Shown here: positions 24,632 through 36,976 of the stretch, in pieces | Position numbering within the stretch: position 1 is the stretch's first letter | Layout: each line of letters opens with the position of its first letter | Source of the DNA: Geobacter sp. AOG2 | Lineage (GTDB): Bacteria > Desulfobacterota > Desulfuromonadia > Geobacterales > Pseudopelobacteraceae | Reading direction: 5' to 3' | Assembly (NCBI RefSeq): GCF_019972295.1 | Contig: NZ_BLJA01000001.1 | Coordinates: 652,049-716,048 of the forward strand | Length of the DNA: 64,000 bases | The notes under the pieces: model-generated | The model's database searches: none | What the model saw: only the letters and a program-made list of their open reading frames with translations | Told to the model about the DNA's origin: nothing | Made by a program: the position numbers and the translations under genes

Positions 24632-25915
24632 TTACAGATACTTTCTCGGGTCGGCGATCTTTCCTTCGATGGCCGATGCCGCCGCGGTAGCCGGCGACAT
24701 GAGATGTACCATGCCCCCCTTGCCCATGCGGCCCATGAAGTTGCGGTTGGTGGTGGAGGCGCATACTTCACCTTCGGCCAGGACGCCGTTGCTCATCCCC
24801 AGGCAGGCGCCGCAGGTCGGGTTGGTGATGCAGAACCCGGCCTCCATGAAGGTCTCGATCAACCCCTCGTGCAGAGCGTCCTGATAGATCTTCGGCGTGG
24901 CGGGGGAGAGGATGCCGCGCACAGTGGGAGCGATTCGTTTTCCCTTCAGCACGTTTGCCGCGATGCGCAGGTCTTCCAGGCGGCCGTTGGTGCAGGAACC
25001 GAGGTAAATCTGGTCAACCGGCGTGTCCGGCAGATCGGTTACGAACTTTACCTGGTCCGGTTTGTAGCCGAAGGTGGAAATTGGTTGAAGGGCGGTGACG
25101 TCAATGCTGATCTCCTGGTCGTAGTCGGCGTCAGCATCGGCGGTCCATTTCAAGTATTCGGCCAGTGCGGCCTCCTTGGAGGCAAACTCCTCCTGGATGA
25201 AGGGCCAGAGGAACTCCACGGTGGTTGCATCGGGCTGGCAGATACCGGAGGTTCCGCCCGCCTCGATTGCCATGTTGCACAGGGTCATTCGGGATTCCAT
25301 GGTCATGGCGCTGATTGTCTCGCCGTGGAATTCCATTACCCGGTCGGTGGCGCCGTTGACGCCGATCTTGCCGATGATGTGCAGGATCACATCCTTGGCG
25401 TAGACCCCCTTGGGCAAGGTTCCGGTGACGTTGAACTTGATGGTCTTGGGCTGTCGGAAGGCGCAGACCCCTTTCAGGATACCGACTTCCAGGTCGGTGG
25501 TGCCGACACCGGCGGCAAAAGCGCCGAACGCACCGTGGGTACATGTGTGGGAGTCACCCATGATGACTGTGTTACCTGGGCGGATAAACCCCTTTTCCGG
25601 GAACAGGGCATGGCAGACGCCGTTTGCGCCGATGTCGAAGAAGTCCTTGATACCGTGGCGGCGTGCCCAGTCGCGCAGGATCTTGGCCTGGGTGGCGGTC
25701 TTGGTGTCCTTGCTGGGGGTGACGTGATCGACGACGGCCTTGATCCGGGAGGGGTCGAAGACCCGATCCTTATCGCGCCGTATCAGGTCGTCGATGGCGA
25801 TAGGGGTGGTGATTTCGTGGCACAGGACCACATCCAGTTTCAGCACCTTGGTACCGGGGAAGGGCTCCTCGACCAGGTGGGCTTCAAAGATTTTTTCCGC
25901 TGTGGTTTTACCCAT
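24632..25915 (-). CDS. leuC: 3-isopropylmalate dehydratase large subunit
   Basis: Aconitase-family [4Fe-4S] enzyme of 427 aa. Cluster ligands are in GSCTNGR and in NPTCGACLG (two Cys, three apart). GDSHTCTHGAFGAFAAGVGTTDLE and VDHVTPSKD are also characteristic. The length is that of the archaeal-type large subunit rather than the ~470-residue E. coli type. I chose the ATG at 25915 with GAGG seven bases before it; a TTG two codons upstream is less likely. It lies downstream of a lysR gene on the same strand and leads into leuD. Confidence 0.93.
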   Translation of the reverse strand: MGKTTAEKIFEAHLVEEPFPGTKVLKLDVVLCHEITTPIAIDDLIRRDKDRVFDPSRIKAVVDHVTPSKDTKTATQAKILRDWARRHGIKDFFDIGANGVCHALFPEKGFIRPGNTVIMGDSHTCTHGAFGAFAAGVGTTDLEVGILKGVCAFRQPKTIKFNVTGTLPKGVYAKDVILHIIGKIGVNGATDRVMEFHGETISAMTMESRMTLCNMAIEAGGTSGICQPDATTVEFLWPFIQEEFASKEAALAEYLKWTADADADYDQEISIDVTALQPISTFGYKPDQVKFVTDLPDTPVDQIYLGSCTNGRLEDLRIAANVLKGKRIAPTVRGILSPATPKIYQDALHEGLIETFMEAGFCITNPTCGACLGMSNGVLAEGEVCASTTNRNFMGRMGKGGMVHLMSPATAAASAIEGKIADPRKYL

Positions 25916-25993
25916 GTTCAAACCTCGCTTAAATACTGTAATGGTTCACTGTATACCCCATTCTTTTCACCAATAAAAGCAGTATATGGTGAC

Positions 25994-26020
25994 GTTGCCA
26001 TCGCGAACGACGATGGCAAC
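25994..26020. terminator. Hairpin after lysR, possible terminator
   Basis: 10-bp perfect stem GTTGCCATCG / CGATGGCAAC with a 7-base loop immediately after the lysR stop codon. There is no T run, so efficient intrinsic termination is uncertain. Confidence 0.4.
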
Positions 26021-26021
26021 T

Positions 26022-26912
26022 CTATGTCTCCAATTGTCTGAGGTGGCCGACGAGGAGTTTAGCGGCGGCATGCAGCGCCTCGTGTGAGCGGACGCAGATC
26101 TTCAGCTCCCGTTGGGCCCAGGGTTCGTCGAGAACCACCGGTCGGATGCGTAGCCCTTTGAAGTAGGGTTTTGCAGCGCCCTTGGGAACGATCCCGATGC
26201 CCAACCCGGCCTCCACCATCAGGCACAGAGCATCGAAGCTGTTCACCTGGATGCGTAGTTTGGGGGTACGGTCCAGATCCTGGGCGGCCCGCAGCACCTG
26301 GTTGTTGAGTGCACTCCCGACGGTCAGGCCGACAAAATCGAACTCCAGGGTTTCCTGAAACGAAACGGACCTTTTCTGTGCCAGGGGATGATCTTTGGGG
26401 GTAATGACAATGAGTTGGTCCGAGTGGTACGGCAGGTACTCCAGATCCTGACGGTAGGTTCCCATGGTAATGATGCCCACGTCCGCGCCCCCCTCGGCCA
26501 CGGATTTCATGATGGACTCGCTGATTGCACCCTCCAGATGCACGTGTATTTGGGGATGCAGGTCCATGAACGATCTGATCTCTGCCGGCAGGAACTGGTT
26601 GATGGCGGAGATATTGGCGCACAACCTGACGTGGCCGCGCACGCCGCTGGAGTATTCGCTGATCTGCACGTAGAGGTTGTTCATGTCGTGCAGAACCCCC
26701 CGCGCAAGCTGCAACAGGGTTATGCCGGCATCGGTCGGCGCGACCCCCTTGTTCGTCCGGCGGAGCAGCGGGGTTCCGAAGCTGTTCTCCAGTTCGCTCA
26801 TACGCTTGCTGATGGCCGATGCGGCGATGTGCTCCCGCTCGGCCGCTCCTGCAATGGTGCCCTCTTCCACGATGGTAACGAACAATTTGAGTGATAAGGG
26901 GTCTATAATCAT
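26022..26912 (-). CDS. LysR-family transcriptional regulator
   Basis: Protein of 296 aa. The N-terminal winged helix-turn-helix reads LKLFVTIVEEGTIAGAAEREHIAASAISKRMSELE; a LysR effector-binding domain follows (about residues 90-296). The inducer is unknown. The gene lies upstream of leuC-leuD on the same strand and divergent from larB. Candidate targets are therefore leuCD (a split ATACTG / CAGTAT pair lies before leuC) or the lar genes. Start: ATG at 26912, with homology beginning at SLKLF. Family secure, target inferred. Confidence 0.9.
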   Translation of the reverse strand: MIIDPLSLKLFVTIVEEGTIAGAAEREHIAASAISKRMSELENSFGTPLLRRTNKGVAPTDAGITLLQLARGVLHDMNNLYVQISEYSSGVRGHVRLCANISAINQFLPAEIRSFMDLHPQIHVHLEGAISESIMKSVAEGGADVGIITMGTYRQDLEYLPYHSDQLIVITPKDHPLAQKRSVSFQETLEFDFVGLTVGSALNNQVLRAAQDLDRTPKLRIQVNSFDALCLMVEAGLGIGIVPKGAAKPYFKGLRIRPVVLDEPWAQRELKICVRSHEALHAAAKLLVGHLRQLET

Positions 26913-27138
26913 GGTGGCCTCGCCGGTCCGATAAAATTCTTGCCCGCCTTCACCCCAGCGGTCGGCGGTATTTTGGGTACACTAAACTAAAATCCCGGTG
27001 TGCAACAACAATTTTCATCCCGTATTCTGCGACCGCAGGATGAGGTGGAGGATTTTTCCTCGCCCCGATGTGTGGAAATTTCAGGTGGAAAGCGTCCGGG
27101 GCGTGGTGTATAAACGAGGTTCGAGAGGTAGACAGGTT

Positions 27139-27888
27139 ATGACACCCGATCAACTGAAACAACTGCTGGACTCCGTCAAGGGAGGTGCCATCCCGGTCGA
27201 AGAGGCCGTCGAACGGTTGCGGCACCTGCCGTTCCAGGATGTGGGCTGTGCCCAGGTGGACCACCACCGCGAATTGCGCCAAGGCATGCCCGAGGTCATT
27301 TTCGGCGAGGGCAAGAAGGACGAACAGATTATCAGCATCATGACCGCCATGGCGGAAAACGGCAGTAACGTCCTGGTGACGAGGATCGACGAGGACAAGG
27401 CGCAGCGAATCCAGCGGACCTTTTTCGGGGCACTGTATCACGCCAATGCCCGCTGCCTGACCCTGGAACAGCGGCCGGTGGAGGCCAAGGGGAGAGGGAC
27501 TATTCTGGTGGTTTCGGCCGGGACCTCTGATCTGCCGGTGGCGGCCGAGGCGCTGGTCACGGCCCGTTTTTTGGGCAACGTGGCCGAGCATATCTATGAT
27601 GTGGGCGTGGCCGGCATCCACCGCCTGTTAGCCCGGCGCGAACAGCTCACGGCCGCGTCGGTCCTCATCGTGGTGGCCGGCATGGAAGGGGCGCTCCCCT
27701 CGGTGGTGGGAGGGCTGGTGGGCAAGCCGGTCATCGCGGTGCCGACCTCCATAGGCTACGGAGCCGCCTTCGGCGGTATCGCGGCGCTTTTGGGGATGCT
27801 TAATTCCTGTGCCGCAGGTGTCACGGTGGTCAACATCGACAACGGTTTCGGCGCGGCTTGCGCGGCGAGTCTGATCAACAGGGACTAA
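27139..27888 (+). CDS. larB: Nickel-pincer cofactor biosynthesis protein LarB
   Basis: Protein of 249 aa, homologous to LarB, which carboxylates the pyridinium ring of nicotinic acid adenine dinucleotide and releases AMP in the first step of nickel-pincer nucleotide synthesis. The AIR-carboxylase-like C-terminal half is evident: GTSDLPVAAEALVTA, VAGMEGALPSVVGGLV and PVIAVPTSIGYG. The N-terminal DVGCAQVDHHRELRQGMPEVIFGEGK is typical. The ATG at 27139 is used because LarB similarity begins there; the frame before it is open but unrelated. It is one base from larC. Confidence 0.94.
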   Translation: MTPDQLKQLLDSVKGGAIPVEEAVERLRHLPFQDVGCAQVDHHRELRQGMPEVIFGEGKKDEQIISIMTAMAENGSNVLVTRIDEDKAQRIQRTFFGALYHANARCLTLEQRPVEAKGRGTILVVSAGTSDLPVAAEALVTARFLGNVAEHIYDVGVAGIHRLLARREQLTAASVLIVVAGMEGALPSVVGGLVGKPVIAVPTSIGYGAAFGGIAALLGMLNSCAAGVTVVNIDNGFGAACAASLINRD

Positions 27889-27889
27889 T

Positions 27890-29080
27890 GTGAACATCAT
27901 TTATTTCGACTGCTACGCCGGTATCTCCGGCGACATGACTGTGGGGGCGCTTCTGGACCTGGGAGTGCCGTTGGGACATCTTCAAGCCGAACTGGCGAAG
28001 CTCCCGCTCCCTCCCAACTCCTACGCCCTCTCCGCAAGCCGCACCGAACGGCGTCACATTTCGGCGCTGAAGTTCGACGTGGCCGTGCACGACCACCACA
28101 CCCACCGCCACTACGGCGGCATCGACGCCATGATCGCCGAAAGTCCCCTGGCCGATTCGGTCAAGGAACGTGCGCGGCGGATCTTTCGCCGCCTGGCCGA
28201 GGCCGAGGCCAAGGTGCATGGCGTAGCGATTGCTGATGTCCATTTCCACGAGGTTGGAGCGGTAGACTCCATCGTGGATATCGTCGGAACGGCCATCTGT
28301 CTGGATTACCTGAGTGTTACCCAGGTTTATGCCGCAGCGTTGCCCCTGGGGGGCGGCTTCGTGGAGACCGCCCACGGCCGGCTGCCGGTGCCGGCCCCGG
28401 CCACGGCCGAATTGCTGCGCGGTCTGGCCGTGCATGGCGAATGCGGTGACGGCGAGCGGGTCACCCCCACCGGCGCGGCCGTCCTTGCCGCCCTTGCCGC
28501 AGGGACGGGGCAGAGGCCGGCCATGCACCTGGAGCGGATCGGCAGTGGCGCCGGCGGCAAGGATTTTGACGATTGCCCCAACATCCTGCGGGCCTTCCTC
28601 GGCACAGCTGAAAAGGAACGGGGGAGCGGCGACGACCCGGTCGTGGTAGCCGAAACCAATATCGACGACTCCACCCCGGAGATCCTGGGTTACGTGATGG
28701 AGCGGCTTTTTGAGGAAGGCGCCCTGGATGTGTTTTTCACGCCGGTCCAGATGAAAAAAAACCGTCCGGCAACCCAGCTCTCCTTTCTCTGCCGCCCCGA
28801 ACTACTGGATAGCCTGGCGCGTGTGGTGCTGGCCGAGACTTCGGCCATAGGGCTGCGTCATTATCCTGCCGGACGTATCACTTTGGAGCGGCGGGTGGAA
28901 GAGAGGCGGACCCCCTTTGGCCCCGTGCGTTTCAAGTTGGTCTTCGATAACGGCCTTCTGTTGCGGGTCGCCCCGGAATACGAAGATTGCCGTCGCATCG
29001 CCCGGGAGCGGGGCATCCCCTGCCGCGAGGTGTTGGAACAGGTGGTGGCATGGCGGCATGCCGAAGGGGAATCGTCATGA
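27890..29080 (+). CDS. larC: Nickel-pincer cofactor biosynthesis protein LarC (nickel insertase)
   Basis: CTP-dependent nickel insertase of 396 aa acting last in the nickel-pincer pathway. It begins NIIYFDCYAGISGDMTVGALL and has the His-rich metal patch VHDHHTHRHYGG near residue 65, FHEVGAVDSIVDIVG, and the C-terminal VVAETNIDDSTPEILGYVMERLFEEGALDVFFTPVQMKKNRP. Some lactobacilli make LarC by ribosomal frameshifting, but here it is one continuous frame. GTG start, one base after larB. The 3' end overlaps cinA by ATGA. No larA or larE is in the window. Confidence 0.95.
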   Translation: MNIIYFDCYAGISGDMTVGALLDLGVPLGHLQAELAKLPLPPNSYALSASRTERRHISALKFDVAVHDHHTHRHYGGIDAMIAESPLADSVKERARRIFRRLAEAEAKVHGVAIADVHFHEVGAVDSIVDIVGTAICLDYLSVTQVYAAALPLGGGFVETAHGRLPVPAPATAELLRGLAVHGECGDGERVTPTGAAVLAALAAGTGQRPAMHLERIGSGAGGKDFDDCPNILRAFLGTAEKERGSGDDPVVVAETNIDDSTPEILGYVMERLFEEGALDVFFTPVQMKKNRPATQLSFLCRPELLDSLARVVLAETSAIGLRHYPAGRITLERRVEERRTPFGPVRFKLVFDNGLLLRVAPEYEDCRRIARERGIPCREVLEQVVAWRHAEGESS

Positions 29081-30327
29081 GGATCTCCACCCTGAGTATC
29101 GGCAGTGAGTTGATCTGCGGCGAGGTGACCGACACCAATGCCGGTCGCATCGCCGAACTGCTGCTGGGTGGCGGCCTTCGCGTGCTGCGCCACATGGCCG
29201 TGGGGGATTCGGAGCCGGATATCGGCGAGGCCCTGAATGAACTTGCACTGAAAAGCGACGCCGTCATCGTGACCGGCGGCCTGGGACCCACGGTGGATGA
29301 CGTGACGGCCCTGGCGGCGGCCCATGCCACCGGCCGACGCTTGGTGGTCAACGAGGCGTTGAAGGAGCATATCCGCACTTTTACTGCCAAGCTGGGGGGA
29401 GGCCATGCCTCTGACCGGCAGGCCATGGTTCCCACCAAGTCAACGATCATCCCCAACCCGACCGGGACCGCCTGCGGTTTCCATTTCATCCATGGGGGGT
29501 GTTTTTTCTTTTTCCTGCCCGGCGTTCCCTCCGAGATGGAACGGATGTTGAGTGAGACGGTGTTGCCGTTTCTCTGCGAACGCGTGATGCACAAGAAGGT
29601 GATCCTCTCTTCGCTCCTGAACGTCTATGGCCTTTCCGAGCCGGAGGTGGACGGTCTGCTCAAGGGGGCCTTTGCCGGCAATCATGACCTGCAGATGAGC
29701 ATCTGCGTCACCTTTCCCTGGATACGTATAACCCTGCGGGCTGATGGGGATACGGAGGTCGCGGCGCGAACCTACCTCCAGGACGCGGTGGAACTGGTGC
29801 GGGAGCGGCTGGGTACGGCGATCTTTTCCGAAGGGCACGAGACCATGGAGCAGACCGTGGCCGAGCTTTTCGATCGGCGCGGCCTGAGTCTGGCCTTGGC
29901 CGAGTCGTGTACCGGCGGCCTGATTGCCAAGCGACTCACCGATGTGCCCGGCAGTTCCGCCTTCTTCCAGGAAGGATTGGTGACCTACAGCAATACCGCT
30001 AAACAGCGTCTTTTGGCGGTGCCGCAGGAAATTCTGGATACCCGGGGAGCGGTCAGTTTCGAGTGCGCCGCCGCCATGGCTATCGGGGTGCGCACCGCGG
30101 CGGGAAGCGATCTGGGGCTCGCTGTGACCGGCATTGCCGGGCCGGACGGCGGGACGGCAGACAAACCGGTGGGTACGGTGTTTATCTCCCTGGCTACCCC
30201 GGCCGGCTCTTGGACCAAGGGTTTCCGGTTCGGCGGCAATCGGGATTATGTCCGTACCTTGACCGCCTGGACGGCTCTGGACTGGTTGCGACACTATCTG
30301 ACGGAGGCTAGCCCTTTTTCCGTATAA
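29077..30327 (+). CDS. cinA: CinA: competence/damage-inducible protein with nicotinamide-nucleotide amidase domain
   Basis: Protein of 416 aa. The N-terminal MoCF-like domain starts RISTLSIGSELICGEVTDTN and contains VTGGLGPTVDDVT; it hydrolyses ADP-ribose and related pyrophosphates. The C-terminal PncC domain (about 255-416), with LALAESCTGGLIAKRLTDVPGSS, deamidates nicotinamide mononucleotide to nicotinate mononucleotide. The ATG overlaps the larC stop as ATGA, so it is translationally coupled. recA follows 88 bases later, the classic cinA-recA order. The product could also feed the lar pathway. Confidence 0.95.
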   Translation: MRISTLSIGSELICGEVTDTNAGRIAELLLGGGLRVLRHMAVGDSEPDIGEALNELALKSDAVIVTGGLGPTVDDVTALAAAHATGRRLVVNEALKEHIRTFTAKLGGGHASDRQAMVPTKSTIIPNPTGTACGFHFIHGGCFFFFLPGVPSEMERMLSETVLPFLCERVMHKKVILSSLLNVYGLSEPEVDGLLKGAFAGNHDLQMSICVTFPWIRITLRADGDTEVAARTYLQDAVELVRERLGTAIFSEGHETMEQTVAELFDRRGLSLALAESCTGGLIAKRLTDVPGSSAFFQEGLVTYSNTAKQRLLAVPQEILDTRGAVSFECAAAMAIGVRTAAGSDLGLAVTGIAGPDGGTADKPVGTVFISLATPAGSWTKGFRFGGNRDYVRTLTAWTALDWLRHYLTEASPFSV

Positions 30328-30415
30328 ATCCTTGCGGGAAAACGGCTGGATATGATACCGTAACACCCCTTTCCATCCCTTTTACGTTCATCCCACTTTC
30401 AGGAGACATATAACC

Positions 30416-31423
30416 ATGCAGGAAAAAAACAAGGCGATTGAACTGGCCCTGAGTCAGATCGAGAAACAGTTCGGCAAGGGCGCCATCATGCGTTTGGGCA
30501 ATGACGAGGCGTTGCCGGGCGTGGAGGCGATCTCGACCGGCGCCATATCCCTGGACATGGCCTTGGGGGTCGGTGGGGTGCCCCGCGGACGGGTGGTGGA
30601 GATCTACGGTCCGGAATCCTCCGGAAAGACCACCCTGGCGCTGCATATCGTGGCCGAAGCCCAGAAGACTGGCGGTATTGCGGCCTTTGTGGATGCGGAG
30701 CACGCCCTGGACATCGGCTATGCCCGCAAGCTGGGGGTCAAGACCGACGACCTGCTGGTATCCCAACCCGATACCGGTGAACAGGCACTGGAAATCACCG
30801 AAACCCTGGTGCGCAGCGGTGCCATTGATATACTGGTAATTGACTCGGTGGCGGCTCTGGTGCCCAAGGCCGAGATCGAGGGCGAGATGGGAGACTCCCA
30901 TGTAGGGCTCCAGGCCCGGCTCATGTCCCAGGCCCTGCGCAAACTGACCGGCATCATCAGCAAGTCAAACTGCTGCGTTATCTTCATCAACCAAATCCGC
31001 ATGAAGATCGGCGTCATGTTCGGCAACCCCGAAACGACGACCGGCGGGAACGCACTCAAATTTTATGCTTCGGTGCGCATGGATATCCGCAAGATTGCCA
31101 CCCTCAAACAAGGGGACCAAGTAATTGGTTCCCGTACCCGCGTCAAGGTGGTCAAGAATAAGGTCGCCCCCCCCTTCAAAGAGGTCGAATTCGACATCCT
31201 CTACGGCGAAGGAATCTCCCGTACCGGAGACGTGCTCGACCTGGCGGTGGAAAAGGGGATCATCGAAAAGAGCGGCGCTTGGTTCTCATACGGCAAGGAG
31301 CGGATCGCCCAAGGGCGCGAAAATTCTCGCACCTGGCTGACCGAACACCCTGAAACCCTGGCCGAGATCGAAGGGAAGCTGCTGGCGCTGGTCAAGGGAA
31401 CGGTGCCCGCCGAAACAGCCTGA
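30416..31423 (+). CDS. recA: Recombinase RecA
   Basis: DNA strand-exchange ATPase and SOS co-protease of 335 aa. Walker A is GPESSGKTT, Walker B is the hydrophobic run ending in [11 protein letters not shown], and loop L2 surrounds [34 protein letters not shown] precedes the ATG. The C-terminal acidic tail is short. No inserted intein is present. Upstream is cinA; downstream are pilT and recX, so the recA and recX genes are separated by one unrelated gene. Confidence 0.99.
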   Translation: MQEKNKAIELALSQIEKQFGKGAIMRLGNDEALPGVEAISTGAISLDMALGVGGVPRGRVVEIYGPESSGKTTLALHIVAEAQKTGGIAAFVDAEHALDIGYARKLGVKTDDLLVSQPDTGEQALEITETLVRSGAIDILVIDSVAALVPKAEIEGEMGDSHVGLQARLMSQALRKLTGIISKSNCCVIFINQIRMKIGVMFGNPETTTGGNALKFYASVRMDIRKIATLKQGDQVIGSRTRVKVVKNKVAPPFKEVEFDILYGEGISRTGDVLDLAVEKGIIEKSGAWFSYGKERIAQGRENSRTWLTEHPETLAEIEGKLLALVKGTVPAETA

Positions 31424-31448
31424 TAGCAGCCGGATTGGAGAGGCACGC

Positions 31449-32603
31449 ATGGATCTGGACGAAATTCTGACTATCGCTGTCAAAGCTAAGGGTTCGGATA
31501 TTCACATCAAAACCGGCCTGCCGCCCATTGTGCGCATCGACGGTCGGCTGCACCCCATTCCCAACACCCAGCGCCTCTCGCCGGATGTGGTCGTGGACAT
31601 GTGCCAGGGTATGATGAACGACCGCCAGCGACGCCTTTTCGAGGAAAACTCGGAGGTGGACCTGGCCTATGCCGTGCCGGGGTTGGGGCGCTTCAGGGTC
31701 AGCGCCTACCGACAGCGCGGCACGGTGGCCATGGTCTTCCGTACCATCTCCTTCACCATACCGACGCTGGATGGTTTGAACCTGCCGCCGGTCCTGAAGA
31801 AGATCTGCCAGGAGGAGCGCGGCCTCATCCTGGTGACCGGCACCACCGGTTCGGGCAAGTCGAGCACCCTAGCGGCCATGATCGACTACATCAACCAGAA
31901 CCGGACCGCCAATATCATCACCATCGAAGACCCGGTGGAGTTTCTCCACCGGGATAATAAAAGCATCATCAGCCAACGGGAGGTCGGCACCGACACGCCG
32001 AGTTTCTCCGCGGCGCTCAAGGGCGCCCTGCGCCAGGACCCGGACGTCATCCTGGTGGGGGAGATGCGCGATTACGAGACCATAGAAACCGCCATGACCG
32101 CCGCCGAGACCGGCCACCTGGTCATGTCGACCCTGCACACCATGGACGCGGCCGAGACCATCAACCGTATCATCGGTGTCTTTCCCCCGTATCATCAGCG
32201 CCAGGTACGTATCCAGTTGTCCAGCATCATCAAGGGGGTACTCTCCCAGCGACTGGTGCCGCGGGCCGACGGCAAGGGACGCGTTCCTGCCGTTGAGGTC
32301 ATGCTCGGTACGGCCAGGGTCAAGGAGTACATCGACGACAAGGAAAAGACCAAGCAACTTCACGATGCCATCTCCCAGGGGTATGTCACTTACGGCATGC
32401 AGACCTTCGACCAATCGCTGATGAAGCTCTATACCGCCGGGTTGATCAGCTACGACGAGGCCTTGCGCCAGAGTACGAACCCGGACGATTTCGCCCTCAA
32501 GGTGTCCGGTATTTCCTCCACCTCGGACGCCTCATGGGACAGCTTCGAGTCACAGGAGGAAGATTCAGGGGAAGTCCGGAAGCTCGACATTGAAAAATTC
32601 TGA
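31449..32603 (+). CDS. pilT: PilT/PilU-type twitching-motility ATPase
   Basis: Hexameric ATPase that drives type IV pilus retraction, 384 aa. It has the PAS-like N-terminal domain (GSDIHIKTGLPPIVRIDGRL), Walker A GTTGSGKSS, the Asp box TIEDPVEFLH, Walker B QDPDVILVGEMRD and the His box GHLVMSTLHTMDA. The tail MQTFDQSLMKLYTAGLISYDEAL resembles PilU-like members more than the AIRNLIRE motif of classic PilT. Lies 25 bases after recA; the 3' end overlaps recX. Geobacter relatives have several PilT paralogues, so which pilus it serves is open. Confidence 0.93.
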   Translation: MDLDEILTIAVKAKGSDIHIKTGLPPIVRIDGRLHPIPNTQRLSPDVVVDMCQGMMNDRQRRLFEENSEVDLAYAVPGLGRFRVSAYRQRGTVAMVFRTISFTIPTLDGLNLPPVLKKICQEERGLILVTGTTGSGKSSTLAAMIDYINQNRTANIITIEDPVEFLHRDNKSIISQREVGTDTPSFSAALKGALRQDPDVILVGEMRDYETIETAMTAAETGHLVMSTLHTMDAAETINRIIGVFPPYHQRQVRIQLSSIIKGVLSQRLVPRADGKGRVPAVEVMLGTARVKEYIDDKEKTKQLHDAISQGYVTYGMQTFDQSLMKLYTAGLISYDEALRQSTNPDDFALKVSGISSTSDASWDSFESQEEDSGEVRKLDIEKF

Positions 32604-33072
32604 GTTGTCGTCCCCGGAACGAGCCTTCCAGGAGGCCCTCAAGCTGCTCGCCGTACGCGATTACACAACGGCGAAGATGCGGGAGAAACTAACCCGCCGG
32701 GGATTGGACGAAGCGGCAATCGAGGAGGCTGTGGCCCGCCTGGTGAACGAAGGGTGGCTTAATGACCGCAGTTTTGCCGAGCACTTTGCCGAGATTGCCG
32801 TGAGCGGTGGGCGCTTTTTTGGCCCACGCCTGCGGCTTGAACTGCGCCGCCGAGGGGTTCCGGCCGGGCTTATCGATGAGGTTCTGGGGCGTATCCGCCA
32901 CGAACACGACGAACAGGTCGGCCTGCGTGGCGTTATGGAGCGGCGGTTTCCCGGATTTTCCTTTTCCGTGGCGACGGATCGCGAAAAACGCCGGGTAATC
33001 GCCTTTTTGCAGCGGCGCGGGTTTGGACTCGGGACGATCATGAAGGTGCTGAAGGTTGATGAAATCGAGTAA
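32590..33072 (+). CDS. recX: Regulatory protein RecX
   Basis: Small modulator of RecA filaments, 160 aa, built of three-helix repeats: [22 protein letters not shown], then [17 protein letters not shown] and the RRGFGLGTI end. The start is a TTG at 32590, preceded by GGAAG, and it overlaps the end of pilT by 14 bases, so translation is coupled to pilT. No later ATG gives a complete first repeat. alaS follows 32 bases on. Confidence 0.88.
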   Translation: MKNSELSSPERAFQEALKLLAVRDYTTAKMREKLTRRGLDEAAIEEAVARLVNEGWLNDRSFAEHFAEIAVSGGRFFGPRLRLELRRRGVPAGLIDEVLGRIRHEHDEQVGLRGVMERRFPGFSFSVATDREKRRVIAFLQRRGFGLGTIMKVLKVDEIE

Positions 33073-33104
33073 AATTACTATTGACACTGCGTATGAGGAT
33101 ACCG

Positions 33105-35750
<2,646 letters not shown>

Positions 35751-35776
35751 TGTGATCAAGGTGAACAGGTTTCGTA

Positions 35777-36889
35777 ATGACTGTGCAGAAGCTGGATAAC
35801 GAGGAGCCCCATCCGTTGCATACGCAGGAAACGGTCCTTGTCGTGGATGATGAACGGGTTATCCGCGAATTGTGCGAAAAGGTCCTCAGGGAATACCGCA
35901 TTCTTCAGGCCGGCAGTTGCGCAGAGGCGCTGCAAATCTACCAAAGGGAACATTGTGACCTGATTCTGACCGATGTGATGATGCCGGGCGGGTCGGGGAT
36001 TGATCTGCTCAGCCAGGTAAAGACGCTGGACCCCAATGCAGTCGTGATCATCATGACCGGGTTTTCCCAGAAGGAGATCATCCTCAATGCCCTCAGGGAG
36101 GGGGCGGACGACTTTATCAACAAACCCCTCAACCTGTTGCAGCTCCGGACCTCCGTGGAAAAGTCCCTGGCGAAAAAGCGGCTCAAGGAGGAGTTGGCCA
36201 GTCTCAAACGTCTTGACCGTTTCAAAAGTAATTTCCTTTCGTTGATCTCCCACAAGCTGCGGACTCCGATCACCGCCATCTCACTTTTTCTGCAGAATGC
36301 GGAACAGGGTGTCTACGATCAGAACGACCAAGCCTTTCACCAAAATATAAAACTCGTCAATAATGAGGTCGAGTATTTGGGACGTCTGGTGTCGGACCTG
36401 CTCTCTTTCAGCAAGGTCATGGAAGGGCGCGAGGGGTTGAGTCTCGAACCGTGCGATCTGAACAGTATTCTGGTGGAAGTCATAGGGGAAGCACAGTGCA
36501 AGGAGGGGATCGAAACCGAGTTCCACGCCCTGCCGTTGCCTATATTGCAGCTTGACCGGGGGAAGATCACCTTTGCTTTTCAGCAGGTCATTGGAAACGC
36601 CTACAAGTTTTCCGGCGAAACCGGTCATGTGTCCATCACACTATGCAACACCGGGGACGCTGTTCGCGTTGTCGTCGCCGATACCGGCATCGGCATCCCC
36701 CGGGAGGAGTTGTCCAAGGTTTTCGAAAAATTCTATCAGGCAGACCCGGACAATGCTGGGCAAGTGCGGGGATTCGGGTTGGGCCTGTTCTACGCCCTCG
36801 AGTTTGTGCGTCAGCATGGAGGAAGTATCACCATTGACAGCGAGCCGCAGCGGGGGAGTACAGTAACGGTCACGTTGCCGTTGCAATAA
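35777..36889 (+). CDS. Receiver-histidine kinase hybrid protein
   Basis: Cytoplasmic protein of 370 aa with a receiver domain first and a kinase second. The receiver (about 18-132) has VVDDE, the Asp in LILTDVMMPG and Lys in FINKPL. The HisKA domain has its His in LISHKLRTPITA. The ATPase domain has FQQVIGNAYKFS (N box), VADTGIGIP (G1) and GFGLGLFYALE (G2). There is no transmembrane or PAS sensor, so input must come through phosphorylation of its receiver or a partner. Output target is unknown. It begins 26 bases after alaS and ends at a terminator. Confidence 0.9.
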   Translation: MTVQKLDNEEPHPLHTQETVLVVDDERVIRELCEKVLREYRILQAGSCAEALQIYQREHCDLILTDVMMPGGSGIDLLSQVKTLDPNAVVIIMTGFSQKEIILNALREGADDFINKPLNLLQLRTSVEKSLAKKRLKEELASLKRLDRFKSNFLSLISHKLRTPITAISLFLQNAEQGVYDQNDQAFHQNIKLVNNEVEYLGRLVSDLLSFSKVMEGREGLSLEPCDLNSILVEVIGEAQCKEGIETEFHALPLPILQLDRGKITFAFQQVIGNAYKFSGETGHVSITLCNTGDAVRVVVADTGIGIPREELSKVFEKFYQADPDNAGQVRGFGLGLFYALEFVRQHGGSITIDSEPQRGSTVTVTLPLQ

Positions 36890-36924
36890 ATAAACTTTTG
36901 AGATTTTGTCTGCTTTACGGTAAG

Positions 36925-36956
36925 CTGCCACCTTTCTGGTCGGCAGTTTTATTTTT
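36925..36956 (+). terminator. Intrinsic terminator after the kinase gene
   Basis: Stem CTGCCACC / GGTCGGCAG with one bulged C, a 5-base loop and TTTTATTTTT. It lies just before argB, separating the arginine genes from the kinase. Confidence 0.7.
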
Positions 36957-36976
36957 GGGGATCAAGGTACGGCTCT

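Noticed and set aside
24584-26041. Plus-strand open frame of 485 codons opposite leuC
   Set aside because: Antisense to leuC; starts inside the repeat element and shows no recognisable motif.
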